Shown: positions 1 to 10,506 of the stretch, in pieces
Layout: every line of letters starts with the position of its first letter
How positions within the stretch are numbered: the first letter of the stretch is position 1
Source: Pseudonocardia autotrophica
GTDB lineage: Bacteria > Actinomycetota > Actinomycetes > Mycobacteriales > Pseudonocardiaceae
Assembly: GCF_000717175.1 (NCBI RefSeq)
Contig: NZ_JNYD01000007.1
Span: 219,034 to 283,033, forward strand
DNA length: 64,000 bases
Direction of reading: 5' to 3'
Notes under the pieces: model-generated
Database searches by the model: none
What the model was told of the DNA's origin: nothing
The model's input: only the letters and a program-made list of their open reading frames with translations
Program-made: the position numbers and the translations under genes

Positions 1-2
1 CC

Positions 3-536
3 CGGCGGGCGCTCGGGCTGCCGGAGGCGGCGTTCGTGGTCCTGGTGACCGGCGGCTCGCTGGCCTTCGGCGGCATGGAGGGCGTGGTCGACGCCGTGCT
101 CGCCGGCGGGGCGGGGGAGGGCCCTCCGGTCGAGGCCGTGGTGCTGTGCGGGCGCAACGAGCGGTTGCGGGTGCGGCTGGCGGCGCGGGGCGCGCCCGGG
201 CTGAGCGCCCTGGGCTGGACGGACCGGGTGCCCGAGCTGATCACCGCGGCGGACCTGGTGCTCACCACGGCCGGCGGGATGATCGCGAGCGAGTCGCTCG
301 CCGTCGGCACCCCCGTGCTGTTCGCGAACCCTGTGCCGGGGCACGGCCGCGCCGGGGCCCGGATGACGGAAGAGGCGGGGCTGGCGCTGGTCTGCCCCCG
401 CCCCGCCGACGTCACCGCGGCCGTCCGGCGGCTGCGGGCCGACCCCGAGGGCCGGGCGGAGCTGAGCCGGCGGGCCCGGGAGTTCTCCCGGCGGACGCTC
501 GACGCGGAGCTCGAGGAGCTGGCCCGCCGCCTGTGA
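3..536 (+). CDS. GT28-type glycosyltransferase, C-terminal part (partial)
   Basis: The reading frame is open from the left edge, so the N-terminus lies outside the window; 177 residues remain. What is seen is the nucleotide-binding half of a GT-B glycosyltransferase: a VTGGS turn near the start, a GW-D-VPELI segment, then LVLTTAGGMIASESLAVGTP, where the conserved glycines and glutamate of GT28 and MurG/MGDG-synthase-like enzymes sit. Such enzymes move a sugar from a nucleotide-sugar donor to a lipid or diacylglycerol acceptor at the membrane. The acceptor-binding half is missing, so substrate cannot be judged. The gene converges on the next one with an 8-nt gap. Confidence 0.75.
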   Translation, partial: RRALGLPEAAFVVLVTGGSLAFGGMEGVVDAVLAGGAGEGPPVEAVVLCGRNERLRVRLAARGAPGLSALGWTDRVPELITAADLVLTTAGGMIASESLAVGTPVLFANPVPGHGRAGARMTEEAGLALVCPRPADVTAAVRRLRADPEGRAELSRRAREFSRRTLDAELEELARRL

Positions 537-544
537 GGACGGGG

Positions 545-1219
545 TCAGCCCACGCGGAGCTTGGGCTGCGGCACCCCGATGCGCAGCCCGATGCCCTCGC
601 CGGCCAGCGAGCGCTGGAACCACCAGAGCGAGAGCCCGATGCCCACCGCGACCAGCGAGTACGAGCCGGCCGTGGACACCATGAGGAAGTTGCCGACGGT
701 CTGCGTGGCCAGCACGGCGAGCGTGGTCACGCCGTTGACCAGGAAGACCGCCGCCCAGAGCAGCGAGACCTTCTTGAAGAAGCTCTTCATCCGCGGGTGC
801 TGGGTGAGCGCGTCGGGGAAGGCGCAGAAGTCGTCCGCCAGCTTGGCCAGCAGCGGCCGCTCCAGCCCGATCGTGACGAGCAGCAGCCCGGCGAACACGA
901 AGTTCTGCACGGTGGGCTGGAGGAAGTAGAGGAACGCGGACCCGGTCCACAGCCCGACCACGGTCCGGACGACGAGCAGGACGGTGGTCAGCCACAGGAT
1001 CGCGGGGATCTTCCGCCGCGTGACGACCCGCCGGCCGATGGCCAGCGCCGACCAGGACAGCGCCCCGATGATCCCGGCGTCGAACCCCGCGTGCGTGAAC
1101 AGGATCCAGAACAGCGCGAGGGGGATCAGCGTGGACTCCAGGAGCGGGCGTCCGGCGTGGCGTAACAGGGATCCGATCGGGGGGAGATGGATCAGAGTCG
1201 TCATCCGGTGCTCCGGCAT
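545..1219 (-). CDS. VC0807-like integral membrane protein
   Basis: A 224-residue protein with about six hydrophobic stretches (for example LIPLALFWILF, ILWLTTVLLVV and FVFAGLLLVTIGLE). Its layout resembles the VC0807/septation-protein-A-like membrane family, which has no settled function. I chose the ATG at 1219 because AAGGA lies six bases upstream; a second ATG at 1204 is possible. Longer upstream starts would add a basic, non-hydrophobic leader without a ribosome site. It follows the hopanoid operon on the same strand but is separated by 172 nt and a strong hairpin, so I do not count it as part of that operon. Confidence 0.6.
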   Translation of the reverse strand: MPEHRMTTLIHLPPIGSLLRHAGRPLLESTLIPLALFWILFTHAGFDAGIIGALSWSALAIGRRVVTRRKIPAILWLTTVLLVVRTVVGLWTGSAFLYFLQPTVQNFVFAGLLLVTIGLERPLLAKLADDFCAFPDALTQHPRMKSFFKKVSLLWAAVFLVNGVTTLAVLATQTVGNFLMVSTAGSYSLVAVGIGLSLWWFQRSLAGEGIGLRIGVPQPKLRVG

Positions 1220-1293
1220 GCAGGTCCTTGTCGGCTCGGGGTACCAGTCCGCGCGCGTCGTCGAGCGCGTGAGCCGGAGTGTAGCGGGCCGGG

Positions 1294-1339
1294 TCACGGG
1301 GAGATAACGGGCCGGTCGCCCGTTGTGACCTCCCCGTGA
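1294..1339 (-). terminator. Long hairpin after the hopanoid operon
   Basis: Outer arms of 10 bp (TCACGGGGAG with CTCCCCGTGA) enclose a 7-bp inner stem (AACGGGC with GCCCGTT) and a 5-nt loop. It sits 52 nt beyond the hpnH stop and 74 nt before the start of the next co-oriented gene. There is no U-tract, as is common for actinobacterial terminators. It could also act as a leader structure for the downstream membrane protein gene. Confidence 0.55.
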
Positions 1340-1391
1340 GCCCGCGCCCCGCCACCGCTGACCTGCCCGTCGACCTGCCCCGGAGCCGTCG

Positions 1392-2396
1392 TCAGGCGCC
1401 CGCGGCGGTGCGGATGGTGTCCCGCAACGACCCGAGTGTGGCGAACACCGCAGAAGGCTCGTAGCCGCAGTGCGCCATGCAGTTGGCGCAGCGCTCGTCC
1501 CGGCCGCGCCCGTAGGCCTCCCAGTCGGTGTCGTCGATGAGCTCGCGGTAGGTCTTCACGTACCCGTCGTCGAGCAGGTAGCAGGGCTTCTGCCAGCCGA
1601 GCAGCGAGTACGACGGGATGGCCCACGCCGTGCAGTCGAGGTCGCGGCGCCCCTCGAGGAAGTCCAGGAAGACCGACGAGTGGTTGAGCCGCCACCTCCG
1701 GCGGCGGCCGCCGTCGAAGGCCTTCTTGAACAGCTCGCGCGTCTGCTGCACGCCCAGGAAGTGCTCCTGGTCCGGGGCCTTCTCGTAGGCGTACCCGGGC
1801 GAGATCTGCATGTTGTCGATCTTCAGCTCGTCGTTGAGGTAGTCGAGCACGTCGATGACGTCCTGCGGGGTGTCCGTGTCGAAGAACGTGGTGTTCGTGT
1901 TGACCCGGAACCCGGCCTCCTGCGCCATCCGGATCGCGGCGACGGCCTGGTCGAACACGCCCTCCTTGGCCACCGACTCGTCGTGCCGCTCGCGCAGCCC
2001 GTCGATGTGGACCATCCAGGCGAAGTTCTTGTGCGGGGTGAAGCGGTGCAGGTGCTTGGGCAGGAGCACCGCGTTCGTGCACAGGAAGACGATCTTGCCG
2101 AGGTCCAGCAGCCGCCGGACGATGACGTCGATCTCCTTGTGCATCAACGGCTCGCCGCCGGCGATGGAGACCATCGGCGCGCCGCTCTCCAGGACGGCGT
2201 TCACGGCCTGCTCGACCGGCATGCGCTGCTTGAGCAGGTGCGCGGGCTGCTGGATCTTCCCGCAGCCGTTGCACTTGAGGTTGCAGGCGAACAGTGGTTC
2301 GAGCTCGACCAGGATCGGGAACTTCTCGGTTCCCTTGATCTTCTGCTTCAGCAGGTACGAACCGAGACGGATCGACTGGCGCAGTGGCATGGCCAT
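1392..2396 (-). CDS. hpnH: HpnH, adenosylhopane synthase (radical SAM)
   Basis: A 334-residue radical SAM enzyme of the HpnH family, which joins the 5'-deoxyadenosyl radical of SAM to diploptene to give adenosylhopane, the first step to C35 hopanoids. The CNLKCNGC cluster motif near residue 38 gives the three Cys ligands of the 4Fe-4S cluster, and SIAGGEP follows as the SAM-binding stretch. A C-terminal CANCMAHCGYEP cysteine set is typical of this family. The gene is the last of the hopanoid operon. Its ribosome site, AAGGAGGTGAG, lies inside the end of the preceding fusion gene, four bases away, so translation is probably coupled. Confidence 0.95.
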   Translation of the reverse strand: MAMPLRQSIRLGSYLLKQKIKGTEKFPILVELEPLFACNLKCNGCGKIQQPAHLLKQRMPVEQAVNAVLESGAPMVSIAGGEPLMHKEIDVIVRRLLDLGKIVFLCTNAVLLPKHLHRFTPHKNFAWMVHIDGLRERHDESVAKEGVFDQAVAAIRMAQEAGFRVNTNTTFFDTDTPQDVIDVLDYLNDELKIDNMQISPGYAYEKAPDQEHFLGVQQTRELFKKAFDGGRRRRWRLNHSSVFLDFLEGRRDLDCTAWAIPSYSLLGWQKPCYLLDDGYVKTYRELIDDTDWEAYGRGRDERCANCMAHCGYEPSAVFATLGSLRDTIRTAAGA

Positions 2397-2400
2397 CTGG

Positions 2401-3927
2401 TCAGCTCACCTCCTTGGGAAGGGTGAAGACGACGTCCTCGGTCCCGGTGGTGGTCGTCGTGACGGCGACCGGGCCGAGGCCGGAGAGACAGGACACGACC
2501 TCGTCGACGAGCTCCGGGGGCGCCGACGCCCCCGCGCTGACCCCGACCCGCCGGGCCCCGCGGAGCCAGGTCAGGTCGATCCCGCCCACGTCGTCGACGA
2601 GGTGGGCGGGGGTACCCGCGCGGGCGGCCACCTCGGCCAGCCGGCGGGAGTTCGACGAGTTCTCCGAGCCGACGACGAGCACGAGGTCGGTCTCGGCGGC
2701 CACCGCGCGGATGGCGCGCTGGCGGTTCGTGGTGGCGTAGCAGATGTCGTCGCGGCGGGGGGTCGAGATGGCCGGGAACCGGCCGCGCAGCACCGCGGCG
2801 ATCCGTTCGGCCTCGTCCACCGCGAGGGTGGTCTGCATCGCGTAGGCGACCCGGCCCGGATCGGGCGCGGTCACCGTGTGGGCCATGGCCTCGTCCTCGA
2901 CCACGACGATGTCGGCGGGGGCCTCGCCGACGGTGCCCTCGACCTCCTCGTGGTCGGAGTGGCCGATGAGGAAGACCGTCTCGCCGCGGCCGGTGTGCCG
3001 CTTGACCTCGGCGTGCACCTTGGCGACCAGCGGGCAGGTGGCGTCGATGACGGCGAGGTCGCGGGCCACGGCCTCGGCGCGGACCGCGGGCGAGACCCCG
3101 TGCGCGGCGAGCACGCAGGTCGCGCCGCGGGGCACCTCCCCGACCTCCTGGACGAACACCGCGCCGCGCTCGGTCAGCCGTCGCACGACGTGGGCGTTGT
3201 GCACGATCTGCCGGCGCACGTAGACCGGGGCGCCATAGCGGTCGAGCGCCCGGTCGACGATGTCGATCGCCCGCTCCACCCCGGCGCAGAAGCTGCGCGG
3301 CTCGGCGAGCACGACCTCGCGGGCGGCGGCCGCCGCGAACCACTCCCGCAGGGCGGGCGCGGCCCGGCGCAGGGCGCGCAGGGCGGTGAAGCCGCGGATC
3401 GGCGTGCCCGGCCGCACCAGCGGCGCCTCCGGGGTGTCGACGATCGCCCGGACCACCGCGAACGGCCCGCCCGCCGAGGCCTCGGCGAGCCACCCGGACT
3501 CCATGTCGACGGCGAGGGCGCCCTCGCGACCGAGCCCCGCGCGCCGCACCCCCTCGACCACCGTCGGCGAGGACACGATCGGCCCCAGGTGCACCCGCAG
3601 GCCGAGCCGGCGCAGCGCCGCGGCGAGCGCCGCGGCGGTCGGGACGGGCACCGGCGCCCGGAAGTCGGTGAACCGGATCTCGTCGGCGACCACGAGGTCG
3701 CCCGCTCGGACCGCGGTGTCGAGGGCCCCGGCCACGCCGGTGACCAGCACCGGACGCGGGCCGCCGGAGGCGATCCACGCGGCCGACGCCTGCGCGCGGG
3801 CCGGACCCATGCCCGTCCGGACGACCGACGCGTCGCCGACCACGCCGCGGAGGGCGGCGCGTTCCACCCCCAGCGGGGCACAGACGACCGGCGGTCCCAG
3901 TGCCCGGTGGTCCCGGAGCGTGCTCAT
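2401..3927 (-). CDS. HpnG-like nucleosidase/phosphorylase fused to IspH
   Basis: One uninterrupted 508-residue frame carries two enzymes. Residues 1-200 resemble the PNP/MTAN fold of HpnG: TGMGPARA at 38-45, VTGVAGALD at 62-70 and the purine-site AVDMES at 139-144. HpnG acts on adenosylhopane, releasing adenine. Residues 203-508 are 4-hydroxy-3-methylbut-2-enyl diphosphate reductase (IspH, last MEP-pathway step, giving IPP and DMAPP). Its three cluster cysteines are C214, C298 and C396, with HNAH at 243-246, AAHG at 274-277, VEGTVGEA near 329-336 and SSNSRR later. All key residues of IspH are present. The ATG overlaps the shc stop (ATGA). I know these as separate genes, so the fusion is unusual. 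A linker of only a few residues separates the domains. Confidence 0.9.
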   Translation of the reverse strand: MSTLRDHRALGPPVVCAPLGVERAALRGVVGDASVVRTGMGPARAQASAAWIASGGPRPVLVTGVAGALDTAVRAGDLVVADEIRFTDFRAPVPVPTAAALAAALRRLGLRVHLGPIVSSPTVVEGVRRAGLGREGALAVDMESGWLAEASAGGPFAVVRAIVDTPEAPLVRPGTPIRGFTALRALRRAAPALREWFAAAAAREVVLAEPRSFCAGVERAIDIVDRALDRYGAPVYVRRQIVHNAHVVRRLTERGAVFVQEVGEVPRGATCVLAAHGVSPAVRAEAVARDLAVIDATCPLVAKVHAEVKRHTGRGETVFLIGHSDHEEVEGTVGEAPADIVVVEDEAMAHTVTAPDPGRVAYAMQTTLAVDEAERIAAVLRGRFPAISTPRRDDICYATTNRQRAIRAVAAETDLVLVVGSENSSNSRRLAEVAARAGTPAHLVDDVGGIDLTWLRGARRVGVSAGASAPPELVDEVVSCLSGLGPVAVTTTTTGTEDVVFTLPKEVS

Positions 3928-5834
3928 GCGCCCACCTCCTCGCACCAGCGCCCGAGGGCGGAGACGGGGAACGTCATGCGGTACAGCCGGTAGCGGATGT
4001 AGAAGGCGCCGGGGAACCCGGTGCCCGTGTACATCTCCTCCTCCCAGCTGCCGTCGGGGAGCTGCGTGCTCGCGAGGAACGCGACGGCCCGGCGGGCCGC
4101 CTCCGACCGCGCCTGCCCGGCCGCGACCAGCGCGAGCAACCCCCACGCCGTCTGCGACGCCGTGGACTCGCCGCGGCCGATCCAGCTCGGGTCGGAGTAC
4201 GAGCGGATGTCCTCGCCCCAGCCGCCGTCGGCGTTCTGGTAGCGCTCGAGCCACGCGACCGCGCGCCGGACCGCCGGGTCGGACGCGGGGATCCCGGCCG
4301 CGACCAGCGCCGGCACGACGCCGCCGGTGCCGTAGACGTGGTTGGTGCCCCACCGGCCGAACCACGAGCCGTCGGACTCCTGGTGGTCGAGCAGCCAGCG
4401 CACCCCGCGCCGGCAGGCCTCGCCGTCCGCCAGGCCCTCGTGGGCGAGCATCTCGACCACGTGCGCGGTCACGTCGGCGGACGGCGGGTCGATCACGGCA
4501 CCGAAGTCGCAGAACGGCAGCTTGGTGACGAGCTCGCGGGTGTTGTCGGCGTCGAAGGCGCCCCAGCCGCCGTCGGAGGACTGCATCCCGACGGTCCAGG
4601 CGAGGCCGCGGTCGACGGCCGCCCGCAGCCGCCCCGGGTCGGGGTGCGCCACCCGACGCAGGGCCAGCACGACCTCGGCGGTGTCGTCCGTGTCGGGGTA
4701 GCCGTCGTTGTCGAACTCGAAGGCCCAGCCGCCCACGGGGAGGTCGGGCCGGCGGACCGCCCAGTCGCCGCGGACCCCCTGGATCTCCTCGTCGAGCATC
4801 CAGGTCGCGGCCCGGACCACGTCCGGGTCGTCGGCGGGGACGCCGGCGTCGAGCAGGGCGGTGACCGCCAGGCAGGTGTCCCAGACGGGGGACTGGCAGG
4901 CCTCGAGCATGCGGATCGTGCCGTCCGGGGTCTCCCGGCGGACGAGGAAGCGCTCGAAGCCCTCGATCCCGGCCTTCATCGCCGGGTGGTCGAGCGGGTA
5001 GCCGAGCAGGTGCAGGGCGATCAGCGAGTAGACCCACGGCGGCTGGATCCCGCCCCAGCCGCCGTCGGCCTCCTGGCGGGCGAGGATCCACTCGGCGCCG
5101 CGGCGCATCGCCAGCCGGCGCAACGGCGCGATCGGCCGCTTCGCGTAGGCGTGCAGGCCGACGTCGAGCCGCTCGAAGGCACCGGCCCAGGTCCACGGCG
5201 CGTCGAACGCCTCGGGGGCCGCCCCGGAGCGCAGCTCGTCGACGCCGAAGGGCAGCGGCCGTGCGGGCCGCAGGGTGGCGACGATCGTCAGCGGCACCAC
5301 CGTCTGCCGGGCCCAGCAGGACCAGTCGTAGACGTTCAGCGGGAACCACTTCGGCAGGAAGATCAGCTCCGGGGGCATGTTCGGCAGGTCGTCCCACGAC
5401 CACAGCCCGAACAGCGCCAGCCAGATCCGGGTGAACACCCGGGAGCGCTCGATCCCGCCGTCGGCCACGCAGAACTTCTCCGCCGCGCGCAGGTGCGGCT
5501 CGGCCGGGTCGTCCCCGGCCAGCCGCAGCGCGACCCAGGCCTCGATCGTCGTGGAGAGGTCGCCGGGCCCGCCCGCGAAGGTCGCCCAGGTGCCGTCCTC
5601 CCGCTGCTGCGAGCGGATCCAGCGGGCGGCCTCCTCCGTCTCCCGCGCCGTGCGGATGCCGAGGAACTCCCGCATGAGCAGGTCCTCGGCGTCCATGGTC
5701 ACGTTGGTCTCGAGGTCGCCCTGCCACCAGCCGCGCTCGTGCTGGATCGACCTGAGGAAGCCGACGGCCGCGTCGAGCGTCCGCCGCGCGTCACCGGCCT
5801 CGGTGGTGCTGGTCTCCGGTGCGGTGAGGGTCAC
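3924..5834 (-). CDS. shc: Squalene-hopene cyclase
   Basis: A 636-residue triterpene cyclase that folds squalene into hopene and hopanol at the membrane. The catalytic DXDD acid motif is read as DTDD at residues 381-384. Several QW repeats are visible: QEADGGWGG near 254, then SSDGGWGAFD, ESDGSWFGRW, NADGGWGED and LPDGSWEEE. Length matches bacterial Shc (about 630). I place the start at the GTG of 5834 because GGGAGA lies six bases upstream and only 13 nt separate it from the prenyl synthase stop; a start at 5921 would run into that gene. The stop overlaps the next gene's start by four bases. Confidence 0.95.
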   Translation of the reverse strand: MTLTAPETSTTEAGDARRTLDAAVGFLRSIQHERGWWQGDLETNVTMDAEDLLMREFLGIRTARETEEAARWIRSQQREDGTWATFAGGPGDLSTTIEAWVALRLAGDDPAEPHLRAAEKFCVADGGIERSRVFTRIWLALFGLWSWDDLPNMPPELIFLPKWFPLNVYDWSCWARQTVVPLTIVATLRPARPLPFGVDELRSGAAPEAFDAPWTWAGAFERLDVGLHAYAKRPIAPLRRLAMRRGAEWILARQEADGGWGGIQPPWVYSLIALHLLGYPLDHPAMKAGIEGFERFLVRRETPDGTIRMLEACQSPVWDTCLAVTALLDAGVPADDPDVVRAATWMLDEEIQGVRGDWAVRRPDLPVGGWAFEFDNDGYPDTDDTAEVVLALRRVAHPDPGRLRAAVDRGLAWTVGMQSSDGGWGAFDADNTRELVTKLPFCDFGAVIDPPSADVTAHVVEMLAHEGLADGEACRRGVRWLLDHQESDGSWFGRWGTNHVYGTGGVVPALVAAGIPASDPAVRRAVAWLERYQNADGGWGEDIRSYSDPSWIGRGESTASQTAWGLLALVAAGQARSEAARRAVAFLASTQLPDGSWEEEMYTGTGFPGAFYIRYRLYRMTFPVSALGRWCEEVGA

Positions 5835-5847
5835 CAGTTCTCCCTGG

Positions 5848-6897
5848 TCAGAAGCTACGGGTCGTGAGGTGGCGGCCGAGCGCGACGAGCTCGGCACGGG
5901 GGTCGCCGGCGAGCCCGGCACCGGTGAGGGCCCGTTCGGCGAGGTCCATCTGCCGCCGCGCCTCGGCGGCGGCCCAGTCGCGCCCGCCGCCCCGTTCGAC
6001 GAGGTCGGCGGCCGCGTGCAGCTCCTCTTCGGTCTGCTCGCCCGAGCGCGCGAGCCACGCGGCCAGCTCCCGCCCGGCCGCCCCGCCGCGCTGCACGGCG
6101 AAGGTCACGGGCAGGGACTTCTTGCGCGAGCGCAGGTCCGACAGCACGGGCTTGCCGGTGACCGCCGGGTCGCCCCAGATCCCCAGCAGGTCGTCGACGA
6201 GCTGGAAGGCCAACCCGATCGCCGCGCCGTACTCCCGCAGGCCGGTCACCGCGGCCGGCGGGGCCCCGGCCAGCACCGCACCGATCGCCGCGCTGGTGGC
6301 CAGCAGCGAGCCGGTCTTGCCGGCCGCCATCGACAGGCACTCGTCGACGCCGACGTCCGTGCGCTCCTCGAAGGCGACGTCCTCCGCCTGCCCGCGGATC
6401 AGCTCGCGGGTGGTGGTGGCGATCAGCCGGGCCGCCTCGGCCGCGTGCGGGGACGGGTCCTCGAGCAGCACCTCGGTGGCCAGCGCCAGCAGGGCGTCGC
6501 CGCAGAGGATGGCCGAGGCCGCGCCCCAGCGGGCCCAGACGGTCGGGCGGTGCCGGCGCTCCGTGTCGCCGTCCATGAGGTCGTCGTGGAGCAGGGAGAA
6601 GTTGTGCACCAGCTCCACGGCCACGGCCCCGGCGATCCCGGTCCCGGCCGGCGCGCCGGCGGCCCGGGCGGAGAGCAGCGCCAGTGCGGGCCGCACGGCC
6701 TTGCCGCCGCCGCGGCCCGGCGAACCGTCGAGCTCCACCCAGCCCAGGTGGTACTCGGCCTGCTCGCGGCTGGCGGTGTCGAGCCGGGCGACGGCGGCCT
6801 TCAGCGCGGGCGTGACGGCGTCCCGGCAGCCCGCGAGCAGGGCCGGCACGTCCGGGCCGGCCGCGGCGGTGTCGGCGGTCCCGAGGACGGCGGTCAC
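5848..6897 (-). CDS. Polyprenyl diphosphate synthase of the hopanoid operon
   Basis: A 349-residue trans-isoprenyl diphosphate synthase. The first aspartate-rich motif is DDLMD (residues 105-109) and the second is DDLLGIWGD (from 235), with KAVRP and GDALLALA also in place. These enzymes condense IPP with DMAPP, GPP or FPP. In an operon whose other enzymes consume farnesyl diphosphate, FPP is the expected product, but chain length cannot be fixed by reading alone. The second motif has DDLLG rather than DDxxD, a common variant. The GTG start overlaps the hpnE stop as GTGA. Confidence 0.9.
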   Translation of the reverse strand: MTAVLGTADTAAAGPDVPALLAGCRDAVTPALKAAVARLDTASREQAEYHLGWVELDGSPGRGGGKAVRPALALLSARAAGAPAGTGIAGAVAVELVHNFSLLHDDLMDGDTERRHRPTVWARWGAASAILCGDALLALATEVLLEDPSPHAAEAARLIATTTRELIRGQAEDVAFEERTDVGVDECLSMAAGKTGSLLATSAAIGAVLAGAPPAAVTGLREYGAAIGLAFQLVDDLLGIWGDPAVTGKPVLSDLRSRKKSLPVTFAVQRGGAAGRELAAWLARSGEQTEEELHAAADLVERGGGRDWAAAEARRQMDLAERALTGAGLAGDPRAELVALGRHLTTRSF

Positions 6898-8305
6898 GCG
6901 GCCACCTCCGCGGGTACGGCCGCCGCGTCGGCGAGGAGGGCCTCGGCGGCGGCCTCGCCGCTGCGCACCGCGCCCTCCATCGTCGCGGGCCAGCCGGTGT
7001 CGGTCCACGCGCCGGCGACGTAGAGCCCGGGCAGGGCGGTGCGGGGGCCGGGGCGCAGCGCCGCCTGGCCGGGGGCGCCGCGGAAGGTGGCGTGCGGCTC
7101 CCGGGTCACGAACGAGTCGAGGACCACCGCGTCCCGGGCGGCCGGCAGCAGCGCCTCCAGGGCCGGGAGGTACCGCTCGCGCAGCGTGGCCGCGGGCAGC
7201 CCGACGAGGTCGTCGGCGGCCGAGAGCGACACGGCGAGGTACTGGGCCCGCGGGCCGTACACCGAGGCGGCGCCGGACTGGCCGGTCCGGTCGAAGACCC
7301 ACTGCACGGGCGTGTCGACGCCCGCGGCGAAGCCGGCAGCGATCCCGGTGCCGACCCCGGGGCCGAGGACCCGGCGGTCGTAGACGACGTGCACGTTGAC
7401 GATGGGGGTGCTGCCCAGCCGGTCGGCCCAGCCCCCGGGCAGCGGCAGCGCCCCCGCGGGCAGCAGCCGCTCCGCCGGGCCCGGCGGTACGGCGCACACG
7501 ATCCGGTCGGTCACGAGCTCCTCCTCTCCGTCGGCAGTTCCCACCGGGACCCGCCACCGGCCTCCAGGCCGGGTCGCGTCCTGCACCAGCGCCCGCGCCC
7601 TTGCGGACCTCCTCACCTCCACACCGGCCGCCGCGAGGGCGCGGCGGGCGGCGTCGTCGTGGATCGCGCCGAGCGGCGCGGTGGCCCAGCCGATGTCGCC
7701 GGCGGCGGCGTCGGTGAGCAGGCCGAGCTGGAAGACCGTGGCGGCGAGCGCGAGCGACGCGTCGCCGGCCCGGGCGTTCAGGGTGGCGATGCCGACCAGG
7801 TCCCAGAGCGCGTCGACGGCCCGGCGGCCCTGTCCGTGGGCGGCCAGCCAGTCGCCGAAGGACCGGGCGTCCGTGGCGGGGTCCGCGCGGTCGACCGCGC
7901 CGAGCGCCAGGGCCGCCCGGACCAGCCGGAACCGGTCGGCGACGGGAAGGTGCCGGTAGCGCAGGAGGGCACCTCCCAGGTGCAGCGGGGCGGGCAGCCC
8001 GGTGCGACGCAGCCGGGCCGGAGCGGCGCCGGGTGCCAGGACCGGGATGTCCAGCCGCTCCTGGATCATGATCAGGTCCGCGGCGCCGATCCGCGCGACG
8101 AAGTCCCGGTAGGCCGTGCAGCAGCGGAGGAAGACGTGCTGGCCGGTGTCGACCGCGAGCTCCCCGCGGGTGAACGAGCCGGCCACCCCGCCGAGCCGGG
8201 CGCGCGACTCGAGCAGCGTGACGGCGAGCCCCGCCTCGGCGCACCGGAGCGCGGCGGCGACGCCGGCGAGCCCCCCGCCGACGACCGCGACCCGCGCCGC
8301 GCCCG

Positions 8306-8309
<4 letters not shown>
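6894..8309 (-). CDS. hpnE: HpnE, squalene-associated FAD-dependent desaturase
   Basis: A 471-residue flavoprotein amine-oxidase-like enzyme. The N-terminal dinucleotide fold reads [21 protein letters not shown] followed by E-S-R-A-RLGG; the C-terminal FAD motif is [22 protein letters not shown]. In the HpnCDE route it reduces hydroxysqualene to squalene. The GTG start overlaps the hpnD stop as GTGA, and its own stop overlaps the next start in the same way, so the four genes hpnC-hpnD-hpnE-prenyl synthase are probably translated as one coupled unit. The order matches hopanoid operons of other actinobacteria. Confidence 0.93.
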
Positions 8310-9450
<1,141 letters not shown>

Positions 9451-9454
<4 letters not shown>

Positions 9455-10503
9455 CGGCAGCTCCGGGGGGTCGGGCGCGGGAGATCCGGTCGGGGCCGGG
9501 TCCCGCGCGGGCGGCCGGGTCGTCGGGACTGCAGGAGTACCGCGGGCAGGTGCCGCAGGACATCCCGTTTCCTGCTGTGCGCGGCCTCGGCGGCACGGCC
9601 GAGGACCTCGCCGTCGACCCGGTGCAGGGCGTCGGCCGCCGCGCGGCCGCCGGCGACGTAGCCCGCCACCGCGAGCCGCGCCCACCCGTGCAGGGCGCCG
9701 ACGATCGGCGTGCCGGCGTCGAGGAGCTGCTCGGCGCGCTGCGTCTCGTGCCGGACGAGCGCGCGCAGCTCCGCGGTGGCCACGGGGCGGTCGAGGTCGG
9801 CTTCCGTGACCCCGAACGCCGCGCGGTCCGCGGCCGGCAGGTAGATCCGGCCCCGGCCACGGTCCTCCCGGACGTCCTGCAGGTGCTCGAGGAGCTGCAG
9901 CGCGGTGCAGACGGCGTCGGAGGCGTGCTCGATCCCGCCGTCCGCGGGCACCTCGAAGATGGCCAGGACGAGCCGCCCGATGGGGTCGGCGGACAAGGCG
10001 CAGTAGCCGAGGAGCGCGTCCCAGGTGTCGTACGTCGACTGCTGCTGGTCCAGGACGTTCGCGTCGAGGAGCCGGTCGAACGGCTCCGCCGGCAGGTCCG
10101 GCGCGACCTCGGCCAGCCGGCGCAGCACCGGCCGGGTGGGCGCGGGCGCGTGCAGGTCGGCGCGGAAGGCCTCGAGCGCGGCGATCCGCTCGGCGGGGGT
10201 GCCGGCGCCCTCGTCGCCGAGGTCGTCGATCATCCGGACGACGTCGTACACCGCCCGCAACCTGCGGCGATACCGCGTGGGCAGGACCCGCATCGCGACG
10301 GGGAAGTTCTCGGCGGACTCGGCCGCGCGCAGCCGGTCGGCTCCCGCGGGATCGGCCGGGACCACGGCGGACGGGTCGGGCGCGGCCCGCCGGCCGGCCT
10401 CGGCCCCGCCGGCGCGCACGCCTGCCGACGCCCCCACGGGCGTTCCGTTCCCCCGTCCCACGCCGCTGATCGTGTCGCAGGAAGGCGGTGGGACTCTCCT
10501 CAA
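9451..10503 (-). CDS. hpnC: HpnC, hydroxysqualene synthase
   Basis: Up to 350 residues of the squalene/phytoene synthase family. The [15 protein letters not shown] stretch near residue 61 is the HpnC hallmark, followed by [11 protein letters not shown] (first Asp motif) and [19 protein letters not shown] (second). HpnC turns presqualene diphosphate into hydroxysqualene, which HpnE reduces. The start is uncertain. The longest frame begins at a TTG, 10503, with no good ribosome site, only three bases from an inverted repeat; GTG codons at 10461, 10437 or 10419 are alternatives. The first 55 residues are low-complexity in any case. This is the first gene of the operon. Confidence 0.88.
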
Positions 10504-10506
10504 CGC

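Noticed and set aside
146..1165. Long open frames opposite or alongside real genes, many rich in Arg, Pro, Gly and Ala
   Set aside because: They arise from high GC at third positions. They lack domains and start signals and overlap recognised genes fully.
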